From: Ophiodon elongatus
Taxonomy: Eukaryota > Chordata > Actinopteri > Perciformes > Hexagrammidae
Length of the DNA: 64,000 nucleotides
NCBI GenBank assembly: GCA_016806645.1
Contig: JACSYO010001618.1
Span: 1,632,501 to 1,696,500 of the forward strand
Direction: 5' to 3'
Position 1 is the stretch's first letter. Each line of letters begins with the position of its first letter. The translations under genes and the position numbers were made by a program. Below the pieces are notes generated by a model that did not search any database, was not told the DNA's origin, and was given only the letters and a program-made list of their open reading frames with translations. Below, in pieces: positions 46,555 through 62,700 of the stretch.

Positions 46555-47043
46555 CTCCGGGTCTGAAAAGTGAAGCCAAATAGTGCCTTAAAGCTGCATT
46601 ATTTCTAATAGCCAACGGGGGGCTACTCCACTGGTTACAAAAAGAAGACCGATTGTAAAGAAGTCTATAATAAAGTGACCTTACTTCTTACGTTATTTAT
46701 TACATCGGTAAACATTTTCCCCATGAGATTATGGTCTATCACTAGTTCCAAGTCTTCTTGAATACATTACGATGTTCATTTTGTAAATGATGGTCTTATT
46801 TAGAGTAATACAGATTTTAAAGAAGTGTATTCTTAAGGGCATGGTTACCTTGTGATTGACAAGTCAGTCCCATGGCAACCTGTCAATCAGGATAGAGAAG
46901 TAGCAACGCATATCCCTCCACCACCTCCACCTTCTCGTCCAGATATGGTCACTTCTGTCTCCAAAAAAATCCAAGATAGCGACAACCAAAATGCGAAATT
47001 TAAGGCTTTAAAACAGAAGTCCACTAACCAATGGGTGATGAAG
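46555..47043 (+). repeat. Long dispersed percomorph repeat, family B
   Basis: Ordered blocks are GAAGCCAAATAGTGCCTTAA, CTGCATTATTTCTAATAGCC, GGGGGGCTACTCCACTGGTT, GTTCATTTTGTAAATGATGG, GGTTACCTTGTGATTGACAA, AAAAAAATCCAAGATAGCGA and CCACTAACCAATGGGTGATG. I recognise this order from a very common repeat in spiny-rayed-fish genomes. About 490 bp is preserved on the plus strand with modest divergence. No coding function is indicated, and the reading frame at 46852-47058 is part of the repeat. Confidence 0.7.
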
Positions 47044-49667
<2,624 letters not shown>

Positions 49668-52600
49668 GGACTACTGTATGCAATGTTTCTGTAAGTTTTT
49701 CATAATATTAACTCAAATGTCAATGTTATGAATTAAACTACTCGGTACAGCCCTATGAATATGATTTGGATTGTGACATTAAATATAGGATACTACCCTG
49801 ATGTTACCTATGTCATCTGTAAAAAGGACAACCTTATCCTCACCGTATTGGGAACCAGCCAATGTTAGACATTTGTGTGTTCTGTACAGACAGAGTTCAA
49901 GACTTTGGAAATGTCTCAACCTCACCAACACAACCTGTCCAATACAATCAACAGCAGAACTAAATGTGCTCACTAACAATGAATACAAATAAACACTAAT
50001 GCACTTTCACACTTCACACGCCATCCAAAATTAGTGGTTTTGAAGTGAGGGGAACTTTTCAAGGACCATGTTTTAAACAGCCAATTAATCAGAGCCAAGT
50101 AGTTACACTGAACGATTGCGAGCTCTCTTCACCGCAGGACAGGACAGAAGAGACAGAGAGGAAGAGGGAAATAAGAGTAGGGAAAAGAAGAGTGCTGACA
50201 GAGAGGCGATGCTCTCCTTTACAGATCGTCTCTGACCTTGAGTGTGAAAAAAGCTGGAGACAGATTATCTGAGTGCATGAAGAAGACAAGTCCCAACAAC
50301 TCCACCAAGTCTGCTTACAGTATTGTCTATTGCTGGGTGTCCATCTTAGTGCCTGAGCCAGTATAAACTTACAGTCAGAGACCATCTGCATGTTTGTCAA
50401 AGTACTCTGCCATTTATCAGCCTACAAAATTGTCAAGCAAAGGACAAATGTAATTATTGGTTAACATTTTTACCCACAAATGGTGCAGAGGTTAAAAACA
50501 GAGCAAATACGAAAGATGTCATCTTTGGTGTAGTACGGAAAGGCGATGAGGAGTTCCCATTTACTGGTGTCCAACGTTTATGGGATGTACTGTACTGACA
50601 ATAATACATATACTGTGGTACTTAATCTTAGTGTGATTCTGAAATATATAAACAATTTCACTATATTTTGTCTAAATCTAATTGATATGGGATCAAATAT
50701 CCAGTGAGATATGCAACTAGAAAGTGAGAAAATGCTATGTTACACTTGCCCCTATTTCAAACATTGTATATTGATCTGATCAGCAGCATCCAATATATTG
50801 AGCATGGAATGTAAACAATTAAAGAAACAGTGCCCCCTTAGGCCAATCACCGTAATTCAGAGATTGCCTGAAATGATTAATGACGTGCATTATTCCCAAA
50901 AGGTGTCTTAAAATTTGATGACTAGCATGTCACCTTTGTGTGCAGACAAGTCCATCTATAGTCCCTCCCCCAATTTTTAAGTTGGGTCAACTAGGTTCTA
51001 CTGCTTGATCAGTAATGTGGTGCGCCTCCTGTGTTATGGTGAGAAAATGGTTGAAAACTTACAGTAAAACTGTAAGCAAATATCAAACAGCAAACAGCAA
51101 ATGTAAAGCTACCTCCCAGTGTACAATACATAACTGCAATATAGTGCAACTCTTATATGACTGATGTGACCATGCTACATTACCTACAGCATGAAACTCT
51201 GCTGCCATCAATGCACACAGTTATTGCACTGGGTATCTTCATCTGCACGCAATGACAATGACTACAGCAGTTTCAGTTCAATGACATTTTTTTCATAAAT
51301 AAAATAGAAAATTGTGTAAATGAGGAAGGAATAACAAATAAGGAAAATACTTTTTTCAGTGTTTGTTATTGAGGCAAAATCATACATTCTGTATTTTTTC
51401 TCCAACCAAGACAAATAAGATAATTTCTCATCATATATATCCATGAAAAGGGTTTTATTGGAAATATAATTTTTATGACTCATAGCTTTTAACAACAGCT
51501 CTGGCGCAGAAGTCACAGCGCAAAGAGGAGACAAATCTATTTCGGATGCTGTGCTGCATCCAGCCGCTGACATGAGAGATTTGCTGACAATATTGCAATA
51601 TCCCTCACCCCACACTCTGAATTGTTTAGGACATTTTAATTTATATTAAGCATCACAGTAAAATAGACGTACATAACATGGACTAAGAGAGAGTGAGAAT
51701 ACTGATTTGAAAGACAGCAGAGGTATGGAAAAGATGGAAAAGATATTTGAATTTTCTTTTAAGTCTTGAATTTCAGATATTTTGACACAATAATTGGATC
51801 CTAACAAGCAAACATTTTTGGAAGCTTCAGTGATAAGAAAACAATCAGCCAATGAATAATTCAGTCTTAAATTAATTGATAAATATGCTTAGAATTTGCT
51901 TGTGAACAGGAACAGAAAAACAAAACCGCCAGGAAGAAAATATTAACATTAACGAATACAAGCAACACTAACTCATAACACCTCACAGAAATAGTAAAGG
52001 ATAGACAGTAAGGCAAGAGGTAATCTCCAGCAAGAAACAAGCTTGTTTAACTGCATTCTGATTTGACCTCTGGCACCATTTAAAAACAGTCACGCATCTG
52101 CAACACTATGGGTGTAAACCACGAGTTTCATCATGATAAGATATTATATTGATTATTTGGACAATGATAAAATATTTGCCAGGGCTTCGGACTAACTTTT
52201 CCACTGGTAGCACTGGTGCTACTAACTTTTCTCAGACTGGCTCAGTCAAAACCTCTCGTTGCCTCTTCCACCTCACCAGCCTCCTTCGCTTTAGTTATTT
52301 CGTTTATTGAAATAGTCAGCTTAATTTCTGGTGTGTAATTAGTCTAAAAAATCAAAATAATTTTACATGTGTTATGTTTTATATTAATTACTTTAAATAG
52401 TGACTTTGCTGCTGTAAACATAACTGTTGCTGCTCTAGAAACAATATTTAGTTATATCTAAATTATAAATAACTTCTAATTCTGTTCTGTATTTATTTGT
52501 TTTTAAAAGTCTATGTATCTATTGAAAAACAATTATTTAGTCATGTAGAAAATGATTAGTATTGATAAGAGTATAGCTCCTAGTTGTACTAAAATCATAA

Positions 52601-53462
52601 ACATACCTATCCATACCTGTAGGCCACCATAGTTCTCCGACGCTTGGGAAGGGAGGAGTGAGTTGAGGGGTATTTAGTTGGTTGCAACCTGCCACAAACC
52701 ACTAGATGCCACTAAAACTTACACTCTGTTCCTTTAAGTTGATTAACCTATATTTGTGAGCCGCATATCACTACTAACCAGTGTGGAAACATGCGGTTAC
52801 CACGCTGTTTAATGCATTTTAATTCTGTCAACTATATTCTCCCACACTAGGAAATTTGCTTTGGAATTTTACATTGAGGCAACATAAAGTCCAAGGTACA
52901 ACAAAAAAACAATAAGAACACAACATGATAACATGTGCAGCGTTAAGAATAGACGCTCAGCGCCTCATCACGTTGTGTTTTTAGAATAGACAAAATACGC
53001 AGTGCTTCCATTGCAAAGAGGAGCACTGGTCTCAAGAAAAAACGCTTTGGTGGAAGTGACCCTTAATGTCTGAGTGGGCGTTTAACATTAGAAAAACCCA
53101 GAAAAGAACGCAAATGGAATCGACCTTCAAACAATGGATACAAGTGACAATTTCCAACTTTCTTGTGAATTTCAAAGTTATACTTAAAAGAGATATGTTG
53201 CATTTCCAGAGGTTAATAGTTAGACTCTGATTTCTTCTATTACAATCAATTTGTTTGTGTCATTTTTTAGACTTGAATATTGGAATTTGGGGGTTTGTAG
53301 GCTACAGTGAGTATCTCTCTCTCTCTCTTTCCATTTTTACTGTTCTGACACATTCCACTGGTGAAAGAATTCCTGCCCTCAAAAAGTTCTTGTTGCTATG
53401 CAACTGATCTGCCTGGCACTGAGAATAATGTTAGCTCACATAAGCTACACAGAGTACAAACC

Positions 53463-53464
<2 letters not shown>
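49668..53464. other. Upstream noncoding segment
   Basis: This is mostly AT-rich DNA. A CpG-richer patch at about 52935-53110 containing GACGCTCAGCGCCTCATCAC and TGGTCTCAAGAAAAAACGC could be an unrecognised transposon fragment. A (TC)n run lies at about 53314-53328. No gene is seen. Confidence 0.45.

Positions 53465-53503
<39 letters not shown>
53465..53503. repeat. (CA)n microsatellite
   Basis: About 19 CA units. Confidence 0.95.
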
Positions 53504-54842
<1,339 letters not shown>

Positions 54843-55012
54843 CTGTGCTTCTTTCACACTCCATCTCTTATTATCCAAATGTACACACACACATACAAAG
54901 TGAGAGCAACTTGCTCACTCACTGGCTTGCCACTGCAGAGCTTTAGCCCATCTCCCTCACGGTCACACCAAGGGCATCCGCTCCCTTGAAACAGAACCGC
55001 GCAGCTCGACAC

Positions 55013-55087
55013 AGGAGAGGAGGGAGAGGAGAGGAGAGGAGAGGAGAGGAGAGGAGAGGAGAGGAGAGGAGAGGAGAGGGGAGGAGG
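55013..55087. repeat. (GAGAG/AGGAG)n pentanucleotide repeat
   Basis: About eleven near-perfect GAGGA-type units with irregular ends, lying 170 bp from the long CA tract. Confidence 0.95.
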
Positions 55088-56879
55088 TTGTCCCTTTAAT
55101 GACGATGAACACATGCACAAGGAAAAGACTAAGTACTATAAAAAGACAGAGGGATGAAATGATAGTGCCGATTGTTTACCCACCTGTGTAAAAGAAAATA
55201 CGCAAACAATGAAGATGGAAATTATTACGAAAAAATAAAGGAGTGGTGGAAATGCTGCAGGTGATAGAAGGAGATAACGGAAGGTGGTAAAAAGCAGAGA
55301 GAGAGGGCAGGATGTCGACGGGTAATGGAGATGAGATGTTAATGTGCCTGCTAGTGATGCACTGCAGCAAACTGAGGGAAGAAGAAGTAGAAGAAGAAGG
55401 AATAGGACGTGGTAGAGGACAGACAGATCAGAGGAAGAGGGGTGTGAAAAAGAAAAGAGGAAGAAGACGTGGAGGAGAAGAAAGGAAGATAGCCGATGTG
55501 GAGATATGCATTCGAAAAAGAGGGGAACAGAAAGAGAGAAAGAGGAAGATGCTGAGATCTAGGCTAAACTTTAATGGAGCTAATGATGCAGTAAGATGAT
55601 GCTTGAATAACCTACATAAATTGCATGCATACTCTAGCTGTACACTAACTGTTTGCGAAGGCTGCTATGTTATCACTTTCACATATCTATCAGTTTCAGA
55701 ATTTCCATAATTAATTAGAACCCCAAACGCACACACTGAAAATTGTGCTCTTCTTTATAATGAATGTATGAAGTATGACTCAAATGGCCCCAATCCACAT
55801 GCCATGTACTTGCAATATTGTCAGCATAAGTGCAGCTAGTAAGCTACGTTCCATCTCCCATCACAAGTGCTCGCTGTCCAATTACACAAAATTGCTCAAA
55901 CAATCTTCCAAAAAAACTTGACACAGAGCTACTTACATAAAGGCATCTTTGATGTTACAGTTGAACTACAGCTGAACCTGCAGAACAGCAAATAATCACA
56001 TATGTGGTTGCTGAATAAAGACTTACAAAAACAGAGAGAAAAGAATGACAGAGCAATTTCATCAAAGATGGAACTAGGAAAAAAGCAGATCAGGGTGGAA
56101 ATGAAACATAGCCATTGCCACGCGCAAAACACTTCTTAAGACAGGCTGATCTCCAACACTGAGACCAAAACACAGAATATACATCGATAGAAACTGTAAG
56201 AATAAAGCCACCACAAATATCAGAGGTAAACTGTCTATTTTTGATTAGGACAAGATAGTGCAGATGGTTTCATACAGAAACGTCAGTAAGAATTGAGTTT
56301 TAATGTTTCGACAGTTTTCAAAGGGTTTTTTAAAGCTTTTTTTCCCCCCGAAAATTCAAAGGCTCTCTGTCTTGGATTCTAAAGGACCTCACCAAAGCCC
56401 AAAAGTGTTAAGTTCAGCATAATGAAGAGTGCACCATCAAAAATTCAAACTATCTAAATGCCATTATTGTTAGCCGAACCCATTACGTGACGCATCTGTC
56501 ATGACCTCATGAAACTAGAACATCATCTCACACCCCAACGAGCAGCTCTCTCGTAACACCAGTATGACTTTAACATGATGGCTATATTTATCTTTAGCAG
56601 TACAAGTAAGTACAGTGCAGAAGATATGCGGCACATTTAGCATACAGTATGAAGCATGCAAGTCTGGCCCAAAGCAAGGAAGGCTTTACATTCACAGCTT
56701 TTTGTGTGAGTATGACATAAGACATTAAAGTCTTTGTACTATGGATGTTTCACATAAAACGTGAATGATAATCTCTGAACATGCCTTTAGCTAGAAGGTT
56801 TTTATTTATATGTTACTCTTACATTGGATGAGTTAAGGTGAAAGAAAATGGCTGGTATAGCACACAGAGGACATACCTT
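55088..56879. other. Upstream noncoding segment
   Basis: The plus strand is strongly purine-rich from about 55250 to 55560, producing a lysine/arginine/glutamate-rich frame (55312-55599) that I regard as compositional. The remainder is AT-rich with no recognised element. Confidence 0.5.
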
Positions 56880-56884
56880 TACTG

Positions 56885-57011
56885 TTGTTTAGTCTATGAA
56901 ATGCCAAAAAAACTGTAAGAAAATTACCCATCACAAGTTTACAGAACTGAAAGTGTTGTCTTCAAATGTCTAGTTTTGTTAAATCCAAACCCTAAAGATG
57001 TTCAGTAAATA
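56885..57011 (+). repeat. Family A dispersed repeat, copy 3, left part
   Basis: Blocks TAGTCTATGAAATGCCAAAA, TTGTCTTCAAATGTCTAG and CCAAACCCTAAAGATGTTCAG match the internal order of family A. The element is interrupted by a retrotransposon and resumes at about 57745. Confidence 0.6.
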
Positions 57012-57067
57012 ATGATACATGACAAAAGAAAAGAAACAAATCTTGAAACAAATCTATTGGAGAAGCT
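57012..57067 (+). repeat. Left copy of an apparent long target-site duplication
   Basis: It begins with ATGATACATGACAAAA (57012-57027) and ends with ATTGGAGAAGCT (57056-57067). The same two blocks in the same order occur at 57729-57781 on the other side of the retroelement. The sequence itself belongs to family A. Confidence 0.65.
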
Positions 57068-57302
57068 AAAATCATGGTTCTCTGCCGGAAAAAAAACGTG
57101 GATTGCACTCTCTGGGTTGGGATTGAGTCACTGCCCTGAGCGAGGGAGTTTGAGTGTCTCTGGGTCTTTTTCACCAGTGAGGGTAAAATGGAGCTTGTAC
57201 CGGACCGCTGTGGTAAAGAGGGAGCTGAGCCATTAGGAGAAGTTCTCGATTTACCAGTCCATCTACATTCGGACCCTCACCTATGGTCATGACCTTTGAG
57301 TA

Positions 57303-57698
57303 GTGACCGAAAGAATGAGATTGCTGATACAAGCGGCTGAAATGAGCTTCCTTCGTAGGGTGGCTGGGCTCAGTCTTAGAGATAGGGTGAGGAGCTTAAA
57401 CATCCGGAGGGAGCTCAAAGTAGAGCAACTGCTCCTTCGCGTCGAGAGGGGCCAGCTGAGGTGGTTCGGGCATCTGATCAGGATGCCTCCTGGACGTCTC
57501 CCTTTACAGGTTTCCCAGGCACGTCCAACTGGTAAGAGGCCCCGGGGTACACCCAGAATACGCTGGAGAGATTACATATCTTGTCTGGCCTGGGAACGTC
57601 TCTGGGTTTTCAAGGAAGAGCTAGAAAGCGTCGATGGGGAGAAGGGCATCTGGAACACCCTCCTAAGCCTGCTACCTACGTTACATGGCCCCGGATAA
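57303..57698 (+). pseudogene. Reverse-transcriptase C-terminus, largest open segment of the LINE fragment
   Basis: This is the longest open stretch within the retrotransposon fragment, 131 codons, starting just after an in-frame TGA. The apparent ATG is fortuitous, because homology continues upstream through the stop. It ends at a TAA 10 bp before the tail. The content is the RWFGHL...RMPPG...RPRGTPR...RWRDY region downstream of the RT catalytic core. It cannot encode an active enzyme on its own. Confidence 0.8.
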
Positions 57699-57708
57699 GC
57701 GGAAACTA

Positions 57709-57732
57709 ATGGATGGATGAATGGATGGATGA
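57709..57732. repeat. (ATGG)n tail of the LINE
   Basis: Five to six ATGG-type units with one ATGA interruption, at the 3' end of the retroelement. Confidence 0.9.
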
Positions 57733-57781
57733 TACATGACAAAAAAATAAATAATCAACATTTCCTCTTATTGGAGAAGCT
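57729..57781 (+). repeat. Right copy of an apparent long target-site duplication
   Basis: It begins ATGATACATGACAAAA (57729-57744) and ends ATTGGAGAAGCT (57770-57781), duplicating 57012-57067 with divergence in the middle. Its first bases overlap the ATGG tail. Confidence 0.65.
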
Positions 57782-57835
57782 GAAACCAGAGAGAATTATT
57801 CACCTAATCATTTCAGATCTAATCCGCAACTAGAA
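57745..57835 (+). repeat. Family A dispersed repeat, copy 3, right part
   Basis: The block ATTGGAGAAGCTGAAACCAG then AGAGAATTATTCACC matches the family A part I recall as TTGAGAAGCTGGAATCAGAG, which normally follows the block seen left of the LINE. Confidence 0.55.
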
Positions 57836-59085
57836 AGGAGCACTCAGTAAAATGCAGATCTCCATCAGGTGTGTCTGCAACGACCACTGCTGTATTGTGT
57901 GATTTAATGAATACAACTCACTATTGTGTGCAAACAGTTTCCCCCCACTGTGTCTCTGGTCGAGAGCAGCAGCGAGAGGTACAGTACCAGTGCATGTACT
58001 GGTAAATCCGCATTTTTTTAGCTGTTAGCTAAACACACCGTCCAAAACACTAAAAGTGAGCACACTCAGCTGTGTCAACACTAGAGGCCACTACTGAATG
58101 GGAACCGGACATGTACATTTGTGTCTTTTATAGTGTAATGTATGTTGTTGTAGCTGATTGATACAGGCACTAAAAAGTGTTTTGAGAAAGTGTGACTCAC
58201 ATCAACTGTGAGAGATCCTTGAGCATGCAGCCATAACTTGCCACCCAAAATGTTATGGAATTTGCTGCAGCAGGAAGTGAGATTTGCCATGGACAGAAAA
58301 AGATGTGCACACTCATTTACAGATGCATGACATCACATTATCCTCCTGGCAGACATAATAGGCGGATATTGTTCTAGTCGTTAAACTGAGCTTAAGTACA
58401 TACTTCCAGCACCATCGCTGTACAAATAAAAGATTCAATTGGTATAAAATTTCTTATTCGACTTTGAGTAACATGGCCTATTTCAAGAAAGTACAAGACA
58501 AGGATTTTCATTGTTTCCATTGGCATTGGCTGCATAAAAAACAAGCATTTAGCTAAACACTGTAGACTCCTTTGGAACTGAGACACTACGTTCTATCACA
58601 TTGTATAGCAAATATAACATTAGTTAGATCTGGGAGCACCTTATGTCTGAATTTAAAAAAATGCATTTTATCTTTGTGTGTATGTTCTATGTTTGATCTT
58701 CAACACCATATCATACAGATAAGACAATCCTAGATAAGACAGCAGAACAAAGGCTGGCAAAACAGAACTGGAGGGAGAAAAATAGAGGGGGAGGTGGGTA
58801 GAGGCTATGCGTACCACATTAAATCATATTCCCTACATATACAAAAGTGAGGAAAGAAAACAACAAGATAAGATATGAAGCATGACTGAAAAGAGAAAAC
58901 AAAATTATCGGGAGGATGGACTGACGAATTGAAGGTCACAGAAGTGAAGAATTCAATGAATGAAGGAACCGATATGTTAAAAGGGATAGTCATAAGATGC
59001 ATGATTGAAAGGAGGTACGTAGAGATCTGTTGGTTCTTCACCATACAACCATGTGGGTGAAAGCCAAGCCCCATCCAAGTGTAAG
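57836..59085. other. Upstream noncoding segment
   Basis: Mixed-composition DNA with a purine-rich patch at about 58765-58960. No gene is recognised. Confidence 0.5.
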
Positions 59086-59720
59086 AATTGGTTTAAACCA
59101 CAACACTGGTGCCTCATTTGACGAGCCCAATGGGAACCCCAGGGAGTCCCTGTGACACGGCCATGACGTCACAGAGACTACATACTTTGGGGTGCACCAT
59201 CACACTGCGCTGTCCATGCAACTCACGCTGCTGAAAGGAGATATAACAACGTTTGTGCCTTAAAGAAAAACCCTAGGTAATAGTCCTAGCTTCGCTGGTC
59301 GAACAACAGGCTGTTTTTGTGTTCACGAACGCACTTGGGTCCTGAATGAGAAACAGATAACTTGTAACCCCGTGCTTCCCAACTTTAAGAGGGGATGATC
59401 ACGGAATTGCCGGTTTCTTCAAGTTCTTCAAGTCGACATTTGCTGTATTCTCTGCCGTCCAGACGAGAATCAGCGCACCTCTTAACCCGCTGACAGCGGT
59501 ACGGTCCCCGGTCCTATGCTGGAAAAATTCCACCGAAAAAAATCAGAGTTCTTTTCAAACACACGTACACACTTTCACACACACATATACACTGTTATGC
59601 GTATTTCAAACACACGTGGTGTGTTAAGAGCGGCCTCAATTGTGTGTTGCATTCTCCATTTAAATAAACGTGGCCACGCCGCCATTGTTAAGTCTCACAT
59701 GGCGTAATAATTTACGTGAC
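59086..59720. other. CpG-enriched segment of unknown nature
   Basis: This stretch is clearly richer in CpG (about 20 or more in 59130-59530) than flanking DNA and contains GTGACACGGCCATGACGTCA and CCGCTGACAGCGGTACGGTC. It has no long open frame. It could be a young transposon fragment, a CpG-island-like regulatory region or an unrecognised noncoding exon. Confidence 0.4.
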
Positions 59721-62700
59721 TACGTCTGGCATTTTTAGCAGCAAGTAGGTCTTTGTGGAAGTTATAACCTCTCCATCACAGAGCTCCTACAATGGTGCAG
59801 AAAGAAACTGGGCAGGCAGCCAGTATTATTTCTACAGCTGAATAGGGTGAAACATAACTCTCTCTTATTCTCTTACTCTCTCACAGACACACATACACAT
59901 CAAACATAGATTGTTTCTAAGTATGAAAAGGCACACACTGTGAAGGACAGTACAATGCACATGGGTCGAGTGCACGATGTATGGTGACGGATTTTTTGGT
60001 AATGCTTTGACCACATTAAAAGTGCAAGATCCAACATTGATTGGTCACACTTTGACTATGGCTCGTAGTTCACGATGCTAACTACAAACAAGCTGACAGA
60101 GCTAAGAGAGTATGTATACCTGATGGGGAACCTGTGGGTGTGTGTTACGCTTCTGCTATGAAGCTGTTGGTCGGGACAGCTTCATCAGCTCTTACCACCA
60201 TATGAGAGCAATGCAGAGCAGCGGCCATACGCTAGCCAGTAGGGCTCACATGCAGTAAGGTGCACTAAATGCAAGTGTGGTCGGCCTGGCTATGTTATCA
60301 AAGCAAGGAAAAGCTCGAATAACAACACACACACAGAGGGAGAGCAACTACAATCTCTGCCCGCATAGACAATCATCCACTGTATATTTAGATAGTCAAT
60401 GGTTGCTTGCTGCTATATTAATGCTCCGAATGCTTTTATTGCACCTTTAAATGAACTACTTTCCCTGTCCTTCAAAAGCCATGTGCTCTCGACGAAGATG
60501 TCCTGGTAATTTCATAGTAGAGAAGAACAATCAAAAAAACTTCTCACAAGCGGAAACTAATGTCCTTGTATTGGACACCAGAACAGAGTGTACAGTAAGT
60601 ACCATTTATAAGCTGCGAAGAGTCAATGATGTGAAACTTAGTTGGGAGGCAAGAGCTCATTAAGTAAATGTGGGCTACTTCACAGTCCACGTCTTGCGCA
60701 CGTCAACAAAACCTAATTATTTATAGATATAATTGCATTAACAAGTGAATAAGCAAATGTATCTGGAAACATGTAAACCAATTAATTTCATGTTACAGAC
60801 TTATTTTAATGTCACCTAGGAATTTATTTTTGTGAAGGAAAATTTTCCTCAGGGGCATGGCCCAATTTATGTTCACTCAATATTCAAATTATGTTAGGTC
60901 CCAATTAATTGCAGGGTGCATTTGGGAATATGGACCAGCAGTATCTCTGAAAGACCCTTCCCTACCTCCAAAATGAATGCACAACTTGGCTGCTACCATG
61001 GACATTAGGATGTCTTCTTTACCGCTACACTGAAACTTTAGCATTTTAACCAAGTTAATTAATAGTCATGTCATGAAGAGATAACTGTTGCTTTGTGCTT
61101 GGCAGGTAGCGCACATTCCACTAATCTGTGCTTGTTAGCTTAAATTGGTGGTCCATTCTTAGTGTCTCATTTGTGCTTCTTGACAAAACAGATGGTTCTG
61201 GAAGGCCAAATCTGTCAAGACAGCCAGAAACTGTTCAACGGTGTAACTTTGCATGTTTAAGTTCATCAACTCAAAGTGAAGCTTAAAATGTACTTCACCT
61301 CTGCGAATCTACTGATAGCGGATTCCCATTCAAATGAACTAATTTCAGTCAGACATTTCATGTCTCATGTTGTGATAGTTTCATGTAGGTCACAACTAGC
61401 GAGGTAGTGAGTGAGGGAGCGAGCGCATTCTCCATTTTCCGTTAATCACATATGATTGGTTGCGCTCGCAGCCCCGCTCCACAGGCGCACCACCCCATTT
61501 TGCCGGACCTGCTTTGCCATGGTGATTTTGAAGCTTTAAGAGTCACGTTCACAGACACAGCTGAGAGCAGCTGCACAACAACTACGCAAATACAATGCAG
61601 GGACTTGAATGGTGGCTACTAGTGAAGCTGGTCTGTGAATGTACAAAATCACTCACTACATAGCCATTAGTTATGGGCCATTTCAGTGGAATGACATCTA
61701 TGTAAATACTCAAAAAGAGAAAGACAGTCGTTTACTTTGTTGAAGGGAGAGTCAAAGCATGTTTATGGCAGGAACTGTTATGAAAGCATTTCAGAATATT
61801 TTCTTTCTTCCTCCTCCTCTGCTCCTCCCTAACCTCATCTCTTTCCAAACCAACATACAATCCTTCCATTCTTTCTACATATCTCCATTTTCTCCTTCTA
61901 GCTGCAACCATTACAAGAAGCTAATTAAGTAGGACCAATGGTGAACTGAGTAACCCCATGGGCAGACTGGGCAGCTGGCTATTTTAGGAAATGTTTGCTG
62001 TTAAGGCAGCATAGAGATGCCATGCATAGAATGGACACAATCCCTCAGCCCTATCAGAAACAAAGACAGCCGACAGAGAGGAATATCTGTGTCCCTGTAT
62101 TTCTGTGAAGCAGGAACTCTGTGTAAGCACGGGCATGCAGGTAGCTCCTCACTTTGCTCCGTCCTGCACTGTTCTTTGGTGCACTGAGTGCGTGGGTTCA
62201 TTGATTGTATCTCTCTCTTGGCACTTTAATGGTCGTGGTACACTCGTCTCTGGACCCAGCATTAGCATGGTCAAGTTATTTCCTCTCAGGGGCTATTTCC
62301 ACTGACCGAACAGGATTTTTCCATTCACTCCTTTAAACTTGTGTAAGAAAACGGCAAGCTGTGTTTTTCCATTATTCCCTATACGCTGCCTTGTGTTACA
62401 GGGAGCAAGGAGTGACTGTGCCTTGATGTGCTTATTGGTAACATAACAGGCTGATGTGCTTTAATTCTGAAAAAGTTGCTCTCAAATTCTTATCATGAAA
62501 GCAATTAACGCTCTACTTGGTATCCTACACACATACAAATACATACAGTATACATTTTTTACTGTTTCTAACATACAATATATATTCCCAAGAATTAAAT
62601 CGGTAAAGATAAAAAAATAAGTCAATCTGACTCCTAAATGAGTCAATTATAAACAACTTTTCTGTGAATTGTACATCTTTGCGAATTCAACCCAAACTGT

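Larger units (their letters stand above)
57068..57732 (+). mobile_element. 5'-truncated non-LTR retrotransposon (RTE-like LINE), C-terminal fragment
   Basis: This is a fragment of a fish LINE. Reading rightward, the frame includes SLYRTAVVKRELSH, then LTYGHDL, VVTERMR, IQAAEMSFLRRVAGLSLRDR, RWFGHLIRMPPGR and RPRGTPRIRWRDYISCLAWE. These are the conserved C-terminal motifs of the reverse-transcriptase protein of a common teleost RTE-clade-like element. About 170 C-terminal residues remain, and the endonuclease and catalytic RT parts are missing. The frame carries two in-frame stops (TAG near 57233, TGA near 57297), so it is dead. The 3' end is GATAAGCGGAAACTAATGG followed by an ATGG tail (57709-57732), typical of such insertions. 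The RTE assignment is from memory of motifs. Confidence 0.85.

Noticed and set aside
52207..52222. Short palindrome GTAGCAC TG GTGCTAC
   Set aside because: A 7-bp stem is too short to be informative in 64 kb.
55312..55599. 95-codon frame rich in Arg, Lys and Glu
   Set aside because: It lies in a purine-rich stretch, lacks a recognisable domain and has no splice or UTR context. Composition explains it.
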